A stretch of 22,828 nt of DNA from an uncultured Blautia sp. (lineage in GTDB: Bacteria; Bacillota; Clostridia; Lachnospirales; Lachnospiraceae): the NCBI GenBank assembly GCA_934426285.1, contig CAKRYE010000031.1, positions 1-22,828 on the forward strand, read 5' to 3'. The notes below the pieces were generated by a model. That model saw only the letters and a program-made list of their open reading frames with translations. It was not told the DNA's origin and did no database searches. Made by a program: the position numbers and the translations under genes. Positions 15,732-21,295 of the stretch are shown here, piece by piece; the first letter of the stretch is position 1; every line of letters begins with the position of its first letter.

Positions 15732-16883
15732 TTATAAGGTTACCATCTGTTTCTTGTCCAGGCGGGCATATACCCACTCCCGGAAAAGGGTATAGATCAC
15801 GGACACTGTCGGGATAAAGATCAGCATACCCACAAGTCCCATCAGGCTGCCGCCCAGGGTAACAGCCACCAGCACCCATATGGACGGAAGTCCCACAGAG
15901 CCTCCCACCACATGAGGATAGATCAGATTTCCCTCAATCTGCTGAAGGATCAGGAAAAGTCCCAGGAACAGCACCGCCTGCATGGGGCTTACCATAAGGA
16001 TCAAGAAAAAGGAAATCCAGCATCCGATAATTCCTCCAAACAATGGAATCAACGCTGTGAAACCGATCAGCACTCCCACCAGCATGGCGTAAGGGAACCG
16101 GAGAATGGACATAGAAACAAAAAACATGCTTCCCAGGATCACAGCCTCAATACACTGTCCTGTAATAAAGCTGGAGAAAATCCGGTTGGACAGATTCCAT
16201 ACATGTGCCATGTAGCGCACCGGCTTTTCCGGTAAAAGAGCATACAGGGCTTTTTTCACCTGGCAAAGGAGCTTTTCCTTGGAAAGAAGTACATAGCAGG
16301 CAAACACAAAGCCAATGGATATATTCATAGCTGTGCTCAGCAGTCCCATGGTGATGGATACTGTGGAAGAAACAAAATTATCAACGCCGTTTTTCAGTAC
16401 TCCAAGCATAGAATTAATAATCTTGCCCGGCTCAATGTCCAGAGACTGGGTCCACTTTATAATCTCCGGATTATTTCCAAAGGTAGTATCAATCCACTTC
16501 TGGATCACCGGTATATTTTCCTCTATCTTTTTGGCAATGCTCACCAGAGTTGCGCCCAGCTCCGGCACTACCACCAGCATGACAATGATAAACACACAGG
16601 CCAGGAAACAGATGGAAAGCACCAGACTTACCGGTCTGGCAAGCTTCATGGCTGCCTTTTTCTGCTGCTTTACAGCCTTGCCAAAGAGATGCTTTTCAAT
16701 AAATTTCATAGGCACATTCAGAATAAAGGCGATTCCGCATCCCAGAATAAACGGAAAGAGGAAGCCCAGAAGTACCTTAGCTGTGCCGATCACAATATCC
16801 AGATGCTGGACACCCAGATACAAAAGTACGGCAAAGGCAATGAGATAACGTATTTTTTTCATGTTTTCCTTGTCTAACTGCAT
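15732..16883 (-). CDS. AI-2E family transporter (PerM/YdbI/TqsA superfamily)
   Basis: This 383-aa polytopic membrane protein is counted from the ATG at 16881-16883, chosen because AGAGGA lies 10 nt upstream; a TTG at 16908-16910 would give 392 aa but has no ribosome site. It shows paired hydrophobic segments near the N-terminus, one after a basic loop, a long extracytoplasmic stretch, and a C-terminal bundle. The latter contains the family signature QQIEGNLIYPHVVGGSVGLP (314-333) followed by a Gly-rich GGSLMGLVGML segment. Members export diverse small molecules or drive Na+/H+ exchange; the AI-2 name should not be read as substrate. It is the first gene of a two-gene unit with the giant secreted protein, 30 nt apart, and is divergent from the prepilin gene. 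Confidence 0.88.
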   Translation of the reverse strand: MQLDKENMKKIRYLIAFAVLLYLGVQHLDIVIGTAKVLLGFLFPFILGCGIAFILNVPMKFIEKHLFGKAVKQQKKAAMKLARPVSLVLSICFLACVFIIVMLVVVPELGATLVSIAKKIEENIPVIQKWIDTTFGNNPEIIKWTQSLDIEPGKIINSMLGVLKNGVDNFVSSTVSITMGLLSTAMNISIGFVFACYVLLSKEKLLCQVKKALYALLPEKPVRYMAHVWNLSNRIFSSFITGQCIEAVILGSMFFVSMSILRFPYAMLVGVLIGFTALIPLFGGIIGCWISFFLILMVSPMQAVLFLGLFLILQQIEGNLIYPHVVGGSVGLPSIWVLVAVTLGGSLMGLVGMLIFIPTVSVIYTLFREWVYARLDKKQMVTL

Positions 16884-16927
16884 TTTATGTTTTTCCTCTC
16901 TATTACGCAATGATATGTTTTTCTTTC

Positions 16928-16957
16928 TTATGACTCATGCCCTCTCTGAGCTCTCAT
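16928..16957 (-). CDS. Possible 9-codon leader peptide upstream of the AI-2E gene
   Basis: On the minus strand AGGAGG (complement of 16962-16967) is followed after 4 nt by an ATG and a frame coding MRAQRGHES, then TAA. The ribosome site is stronger than that of the permease gene about 45 nt downstream. The spacing is short and nothing else supports translation, so this is tentative. Confidence 0.2.
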   Translation of the reverse strand: MRAQRGHES

Positions 16958-17131
16958 ACAGCCTCCTATAACTTCCTTATAAAAATGTACAGGAGCTTCT
17001 GTCTTTTAGAAAACTCCTGCTTAAAATAAATAATGAAAATAAAAGCATGACTTTTCCGAAAGAACAGATCTGGAATCTGTATAGAAAATAAAGGATTGGA
17101 TTTGAAGAAATAAGAAAATATGCTTTTGCTT

Positions 17132-17160
17132 ATATTAACACGGTTCGTCAGGTGTTACAA
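17132..17160 (-). promoter_or_regulatory. Probable promoter of the AI-2E/DUF5057 unit with overlapping inverted repeat
   Basis: On the minus strand TTGTAA (complement of 17155-17160) and TAATAT (complement of 17132-17137) are 17 nt apart. A 6-bp inverted repeat TAACAC/GTGTTA (17136-17141 and 17152-17157) fills the spacer and touches both boxes, which would suit a repressor site. The transcript would carry a leader of about 240 nt. Confidence 0.4.
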
Positions 17161-17210
17161 GGAATTTTTTTCGGAAACATTGGTCAATCGGATATTCGGT
17201 TACTGTTCAC

Positions 17211-17263
17211 ACAGGGGACTTATTTGATTCGGTTAAAAAATTTCAATTGCACAGGGACTTATT
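17211..17263 (+). repeat. Two direct copies of ACAGGG(G)ACTTATT, 40 bp apart
   Basis: ACAGGGGACTTATT at 17211-17224 and ACAGGGACTTATT at 17251-17263 differ by one G. The second copy lies within the spacer of the pilin promoter and the first about 40 bp upstream, an arrangement compatible with a regulator binding in tandem; decayed repeat sequence is the alternative. Confidence 0.45.
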
Positions 17264-17275
17264 CTGTGTTATTAT
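17247..17275 (+). promoter_or_regulatory. Promoter of the prepilin-like gene
   Basis: TTGCAC at 17247-17252 and TATTAT at 17270-17275 are separated by exactly 17 nt. Transcription from about 17282 gives a 150-nt leader that contains the hairpins at 17309-17369. Confidence 0.6.
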
Positions 17276-17308
17276 TTCAACATAATTGCCAAAAATGTCT
17301 TACATCTA

Positions 17309-17369
17309 ACTTAACCAAATTAAGTAGGTCCCCTGCGGGGGTTGCGAAAAGCAATAAGCAGTGGGGACC
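17309..17369 (+). ncRNA. Structured 5' leader of the prepilin gene, possible cis-acting RNA
   Basis: A 6-bp hairpin ACTTAA/TTAAGT (17309-17314 with 17320-17325) is followed one base later by a long imperfect hairpin. The outer stem is GGTCCCC/GGGGACC (17327-17333 with 17363-17369), then TGC/GCA with a two-base bulge, an internal loop of five G facing TAA, and a TTGC/GCAA tip with loop GAAAA. No consensus of the c-di-GMP-I or c-di-GMP-II riboswitches or of another class I know was recognised. No T-run follows, so if it regulates, control of translation or RNA stability is more likely than termination. Confidence 0.4.
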
Positions 17370-17431
17370 ATTCACAAATTGCTTCCCTGTGAGACAGTTT
17401 TGTAATTCTTAAAAATTAGTAAGGTGAATCT

Positions 17432-18364
17432 ATGCATAATAAAAATAAAGGCTTTACCCTGGTAGAGCTGATTGTGGTGATTTCGGTTCTGGCAGTTCTT
17501 GTCGGAATCCTGGCACCGGCTTATACGAAATATGTAGAGCGAAGCCGTGAGTCTGTGGATCTGACAAATGTTCGTGCTGCATATGATGAAATAGTGGCCG
17601 AAGTCACTCTAGAGGGAATAAGTACCACTACAATAAAGAAATCTGTAACACTGAAACAGAAAATCAAAGACTGGCAATCCTCCAGTACTGTCTCCATCGC
17701 AGGATATTCCCAGACTGTAGGAATGCCGGACACAGTAAATTGGAAAGGCGTTCCCCAAGCGGGCAAAAGCTGTGTGATCTATTTTGATAAGGATGGAAAC
17801 ATTGTGTTTGACTGGGGAGGGGAGAATGTTGGGAAGAAGTATCCCTTTAACACCGAGGATAATCCAAGAAATCCTCTTGAAAATTCCGGATTGCTTGGTG
17901 GAACTTTAAAAAACAACTTTGAAATTGATTCCAATGCAAAAAAGTCTAAAACCGAAGATTCAGATTTGGTTAAGAAAATAAAAGAAAATATTGATTCTGA
18001 CAGCCTGTTAAGAAAAGGAACCTGGGCTTATTATAAAAATTCTGATACCAAAGATAACTATTATCTCTTTTGGACTTCCGTAGACACCAATAGTGTTGGA
18101 GCAGGTAAAGAAATCCCTGTTATTATCAGTACAGCAGACAACAAATATTATATTTCTAAAACAAATACAGTTGAGCGTCAAGTAAACCCCAATCGAGGAA
18201 CCCCTAATTATATAGCGATTGCAGATCGTGAACAAACCCCAACAGGATATAAACACTATATTACTAATGCCCCACAATATGACACTTTAGAAGCCGCCTA
18301 CGATGCATATGAAAAGATAATTGCCAAAGACTATCCAGACTACAAAGACACACTGCCAAAATAG
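17432..18364 (+). CDS. Type IV prepilin-like protein (N-terminal methylation/cleavage motif), orphan
   Basis: This 310-aa protein begins with a short basic leader MHNKNKG and then FTLVELIVVISVLAVLVGILAPAY, a textbook class III signal. Prepilin peptidase would cut after G7, F8 would be methylated, and E12 is the conserved Glu5 of mature pilins. The hydrophobic alpha1 helix (8-30) continues into an amphipathic stretch with YVERSRESVDL. The remaining 260 residues form a globular domain that is not recognised; it is long for a major pilin and more like a minor pilin or pseudopilin. The ribosome site AAGGTG precedes the ATG. The gene is monocistronic, with its own promoter and terminator. No assembly ATPase, platform protein or peptidase gene is nearby. 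The divergent neighbour is the AI-2E/giant protein pair, which suggests a shared surface function. Confidence 0.88.
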   Translation: MHNKNKGFTLVELIVVISVLAVLVGILAPAYTKYVERSRESVDLTNVRAAYDEIVAEVTLEGISTTTIKKSVTLKQKIKDWQSSSTVSIAGYSQTVGMPDTVNWKGVPQAGKSCVIYFDKDGNIVFDWGGENVGKKYPFNTEDNPRNPLENSGLLGGTLKNNFEIDSNAKKSKTEDSDLVKKIKENIDSDSLLRKGTWAYYKNSDTKDNYYLFWTSVDTNSVGAGKEIPVIISTADNKYYISKTNTVERQVNPNRGTPNYIAIADREQTPTGYKHYITNAPQYDTLEAAYDAYEKIIAKDYPDYKDTLPK

Positions 18365-18376
18365 CAACTCAACTAC

Positions 18377-18418
18377 AAAAGCCACAGACCGGTTTTGACA
18401 CCAGTCTGTGACTTTTTT
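18377..18418. terminator. Bidirectional terminator between prepilin and diguanylate cyclase genes
   Basis: CACAGACCGG (18383-18392) pairs with CCAGTCTGTG (18401-18410) with one mismatch. It is followed by TTTTTT at 18413-18418 on the plus strand and preceded by AAAA at 18377-18380, which is the T-run for the minus strand. The stem is nearly the same as that of the hairpin at 19931-19960. Confidence 0.85.
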
Positions 18419-18427
18419 GTTTTCTGT

Positions 18428-19852
18428 CTATCTTCTGTCTGCACCGCTTTCCGTATAGTAGCGTTCCTTACTCTGATACATTCTTGCATCTGCAGCTTTT
18501 GAGATTTCATATGCACTATCCCAGTTTCTCTCTGTGCTGAAAACCCATCCGTATGACACAGTCATTGAATCAACAAACTTTCCATGCCAGTTTGCCACAT
18601 TGGAGTCGAAGCTATGTATCAGTTCTTCCACCTGGCTTGGATTCTCTGTAATGATCACTGCAAATTCATCTCCACCAATTCTGTATACCTTTCCATACTC
18701 ATGAAAGCTGTTTCTCATACAATCTGCAGCTGCACATATAAGTTCATCTCCTGCCATATGCCCATAAGTATCATTTGCCCGTTTTAATCCGTTCAGATCT
18801 GCAGAAATGTATACCCATTCCTCACTAAGATTAAGCTTTTTCATATCATTTTCATATGCATGCCTGTTTAAACATCTGGTAAGCTCATCCGTATTTGAGG
18901 TGTATATCAGTTTTTCTTTTTCCAGTCTTTCTTTCATCACTTTGGAAAACATATAGGTGATACAACAGGATGCCAGCACCAAATATGCGCCTACTATAAA
19001 AATAGCAATCATGCCGCCCTGCTGATAAAATGAATCCTCTACAGTTACAATAACAATATAGTTATCATTCTGGTGCATCATGCATCTGCAGTGCTTTCCA
19101 TCCATTCTGATCTGTGTTACAGTCGCACCGTCAGCACTGACATGATCCAATGATATCCCCACATCTTCCAGTTTTTTCCCTAATTTGCTACTGTCCGTGG
19201 CTCCTTCTATTACATGTGTATCCCCATCTGCAACCATAATTTCCATGGCTTTATATACCGGCATTCCGGCAACTACATTGGAAATGTTATTCTGCTTTAT
19301 TTCCTTGAGAAGTCTCTTTGGCTCAATTCCCACCTGGAGCATCTTGGTTCCGTCTTCGTTCCAGGTAATGGCATACATCATTTTCTTTCCCTCTGCAGTA
19401 TTGGGAGTAACATCCTGGCACATGGTCAGCGATTTATTCTTAAGCATGGGCTTAAAATACTCCATCTGCGCACCGGAATCAAAATTATAGCCAAAATACT
19501 TGGGCGCAGAACCACTGTAAATAGTTCCCTGATCATCAAACAGATGTATCTCATCAACGGCCATTAATTTTGCTATTTTCTGCAGCTCATTCACATCATA
19601 TTCTACCGCCGGATCAGCATCAATCATATATGACACAGCTTTAGCCCTTACAATATAATCGTCCTTTAACGATTCGATCAGCTCGTTCCTGCTCTCATCA
19701 TTTTTATCAAGCACAGTAATCACACGATCAAGAAGCACCTTTGATGTTCTATGGGCATTTTTGTCATTGACATATTTCAGAATGCTCGCTTCGAGGAGTA
19801 AGGCAACCACAATTATCATAATAGATAAAATTATAATTTTTTTCTTCTTCAT
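18428..19852 (-). CDS. Membrane-bound diguanylate cyclase with extracytoplasmic sensor domain
   Basis: This 474-aa protein is counted from the ATG at 19850-19852, which has AAAGGA 9 nt upstream; the ATG at 19859-19861 directly abuts that site and is less likely. Residues about 5-25 and 280-302 are membrane helices bracketing a roughly 250-residue outer domain that resembles a Cache-type sensor. A GGDEF domain (about 318-465) shows the entry motif DELTRCLNRHAYE, the metal-binding Asp of SADLNGLKRANDTYGH (D352) and an intact GGDEF (393-397), so it should make c-di-GMP from two GTP. The RxxD inhibitory site normally found just before GGDEF is absent. It has a near-consensus promoter and is convergent with the prepilin gene, sharing its terminator. 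Confidence 0.9.
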   Translation of the reverse strand: MKKKKIIILSIMIIVVALLLEASILKYVNDKNAHRTSKVLLDRVITVLDKNDESRNELIESLKDDYIVRAKAVSYMIDADPAVEYDVNELQKIAKLMAVDEIHLFDDQGTIYSGSAPKYFGYNFDSGAQMEYFKPMLKNKSLTMCQDVTPNTAEGKKMMYAITWNEDGTKMLQVGIEPKRLLKEIKQNNISNVVAGMPVYKAMEIMVADGDTHVIEGATDSSKLGKKLEDVGISLDHVSADGATVTQIRMDGKHCRCMMHQNDNYIVIVTVEDSFYQQGGMIAIFIVGAYLVLASCCITYMFSKVMKERLEKEKLIYTSNTDELTRCLNRHAYENDMKKLNLSEEWVYISADLNGLKRANDTYGHMAGDELICAAADCMRNSFHEYGKVYRIGGDEFAVIITENPSQVEELIHSFDSNVANWHGKFVDSMTVSYGWVFSTERNWDSAYEISKAADARMYQSKERYYTESGADRR

Positions 19853-19884
19853 ACTTCTCATTCCTTTGTCAGATATGTGCTTTT

Positions 19885-19913
19885 AGTGTAGCAAACGGCA
19901 GATGGGATGTCAA
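19885..19913 (-). promoter_or_regulatory. Promoter of the diguanylate cyclase gene
   Basis: On the minus strand a perfect -35 TTGACA (complement of 19908-19913), a 17-nt spacer and -10 TACACT (complement of 19885-19890). It gives a short leader of about 25 nt. Confidence 0.8.
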
Positions 19914-19930
19914 CCTGAGAAGATGAAGAA

Positions 19931-19960
19931 GCCACAGACTGGTGATTTCCAGTCTGTGGC
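19931..19960 (-). terminator. Perfect 12-bp hairpin after the aminotransferase gene
   Basis: GCCACAGACTGG (19931-19942) pairs perfectly with CCAGTCTGTGGC (19949-19960) around TGATTT. On the minus strand it is followed by TTCTTCATCTTC rather than an uninterrupted T-run, so termination may be partial. It lies between the aminotransferase stop and the diguanylate cyclase promoter. Confidence 0.65.
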
Positions 19961-20006
19961 CTGATTAGATTTATCAAACGGATATTCTCAAAATGCTTTA
20001 AGATCT

Positions 20007-21062
20007 TTAATAGTTTTTAAAAGCTTCTACAATTTTCTGCATATCGTCCGTGTTAAAGCGCTCATCACAGCTGACAGACATGATATGGGAATAAATATAT
20101 TGGGCACCTGGATAGTCTTCAACCTTTACAAAAGGTGGTACAGGCCAGTATACCTTGGGCGGAATGTGTCTGTCTGCCAGATGCTTGATAAGGGCGTCCC
20201 GGTTTTCCACAAAGAAAGGGAAAAACATAGGACAGATATCATCTGAAAGATAAGGAAATACCGGGCGGATATCGGCGCGTTCCGGCAGGTGTTCCAGAAG
20301 GTAACGGTAATTTTCCTGGCGTTTACGGATTGCATCCCGGAATGGATAATGAAGAATCGTTTTAAGGGAAGCTTCATCCCCTTCCTGGATGTCGAAAATT
20401 TCACGAAGCATAAATTCCGCTTTCCAGAAAACATCATTGCCTTCTTTGTTATAGTTCTCATTTCCGGTATGCTCGTAAGTCTTTCGGGATTGGAGAGCCT
20501 GGTCTCTAAGGGAAAACTGTTCTTCATTAATGGGAATAGGTTTTACGCCAAAAGTACCATTTCGCTTGATAGCAAGACCACCGGAGGCAACACCCATCCA
20601 TTTGCGGAGACTGACCGCAATATAGTCAGCATCCAGACAAGCCGGCAGTGGAGAAAATGCTGTATGGGTGGTATCCACTATTACAGAAACACCACTGGCT
20701 TTACATTTTTTGACAAATTCCTCATCGTAGGTAGGATAGCCATAATATCCACAGATAAGGAGAACACTGATCTGTGGAATCATCTCTTCCTCAAATACAG
20801 GGGAAAGATTTTTGTCAAAATCATAATAATGAATTTCATATCCTGCTTTTACAAAGCAGCCCAGAACTGTCTCGCAGTCATAGGAAGGCAGATATGCCAC
20901 ACGCTTTTGATCTGTTAACATCAGATCCCTCAGGCAGTAATAAATGGCACAACGGCCGGACATTAGATGAGCAGTATCCCCGGGATCAGGACAGGTATGC
21001 TCCACATAGTTGTTTGGCTCAGAGCCAACAGGTTGATAGGGGAAAAAACCTCCAATTTCCAT
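20007..21062 (-). CDS. PLP-dependent DegT/DnrJ/EryC1-like aminotransferase
   Basis: This 351-aa cytoplasmic protein has the fold-type I layout of sugar or amino-sugar aminotransferases: an N-terminal SGR (35-37) in the phosphate/substrate region, VIVDTTHTAFS with the cofactor-binding Asp (D130), and IAVSLRKWMGVASGG with the probable Schiff-base lysine K154. The C-terminal small domain begins at about 230. Typical DegT members are 360-400 aa, so it is slightly short but looks complete. The substrate is unknown, because no nucleotide-sugar gene lies nearby. The ribosome site AAAGGAGG is excellent. It is transcribed alone, divergently from the multi-PAS sensor gene; palindromes in its leader and over its -35 region suggest specific control. 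Confidence 0.8.
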   Translation of the reverse strand: MEIGGFFPYQPVGSEPNNYVEHTCPDPGDTAHLMSGRCAIYYCLRDLMLTDQKRVAYLPSYDCETVLGCFVKAGYEIHYYDFDKNLSPVFEEEMIPQISVLLICGYYGYPTYDEEFVKKCKASGVSVIVDTTHTAFSPLPACLDADYIAVSLRKWMGVASGGLAIKRNGTFGVKPIPINEEQFSLRDQALQSRKTYEHTGNENYNKEGNDVFWKAEFMLREIFDIQEGDEASLKTILHYPFRDAIRKRQENYRYLLEHLPERADIRPVFPYLSDDICPMFFPFFVENRDALIKHLADRHIPPKVYWPVPPFVKVEDYPGAQYIYSHIMSVSCDERFNTDDMQKIVEAFKNY

Positions 21063-21101
21063 AGTAAAAACCTCCTTTAATTAAATTTATATCTTATACT
21101 T

Positions 21102-21117
21102 AATATTTCGAAATATT
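21102..21117. promoter_or_regulatory. Perfect 16-bp palindrome in the aminotransferase leader
   Basis: AATATTTCGAAATATT is fully self-complementary. It lies between the predicted transcription start (about 21144) and the ribosome site of the aminotransferase gene, a position suited to a repressor. Confidence 0.5.
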
Positions 21118-21150
21118 TAACAAAAATGGAAGTAATGACTTTACAAAACC

Positions 21151-21179
21151 ATTATAACATGAATATTGCAAAATATAAA
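21151..21179 (-). promoter_or_regulatory. Promoter of the aminotransferase gene
   Basis: On the minus strand a perfect -10 TATAAT (complement of 21151-21156) lies 17 nt from a weak -35 TTTATA (complement of 21174-21179). The weak -35 overlaps the edge of the palindrome at 21178-21199, which may be an activator or repressor site. Confidence 0.55.
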
Positions 21180-21199
21180 GTAAAGTATCTACTTTACTT
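21178..21199. promoter_or_regulatory. 22-bp palindrome with perfect 10-bp arms, candidate operator
   Basis: The arms AAGTAAAGTA and TACTTTACTT are exact reverse complements around a TC centre. It sits between the divergent aminotransferase and PAS-sensor genes, touching the -35 region of the former and about 36 nt upstream of the -35 box of the latter. Confidence 0.6.
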
Positions 21200-21235
21200 A
21201 AAGATATTTTACCAGGAACGAAAAGAGGCCGCTTA

Positions 21236-21264
21236 TTGCTATTTGGGGGTAAAAAGAGTATACT
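21236..21264 (+). promoter_or_regulatory. Promoter of the multi-PAS sensor gene
   Basis: -35 TTGCTA (21236-21241), a 17-nt spacer and -10 TATACT (21259-21264), giving a leader of about 25 nt. Confidence 0.65.
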
Positions 21265-21295
21265 TTAAAGCACTAAACACCAGGAGTACAAAACT

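Larger units (their letters stand above)
16884..17431. other. 548-nt divergent control region without a protein gene
   Basis: The region separates the AI-2E/DUF5057 unit (minus) from the prepilin gene (plus). It holds a probable promoter for each direction, an inverted repeat overlapping the minus promoter, a 6-bp inverted repeat in the minus leader (16990-16995 with 17014-17019), a possible 9-codon leader frame, two copies of an ACAGGGACTTATT-type motif 40 bp apart, and a folded 5' leader before the pilin. I see no convincing coding sequence, tRNA or known riboswitch consensus. Confidence 0.7.

Noticed and set aside
17152..17412. 86-codon plus-strand frame before the prepilin gene
   Set aside because: It covers the pilin promoter and the hairpins, lacks a ribosome site and has no recognisable protein features.
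17276..17431. c-di-GMP riboswitch upstream of the pilin
   Set aside because: It was considered because of the signalling context, but the conserved GCAAAC/ACGCAAAG-type core of class I and the core of class II are not present; it is kept only as an unclassified structured leader.
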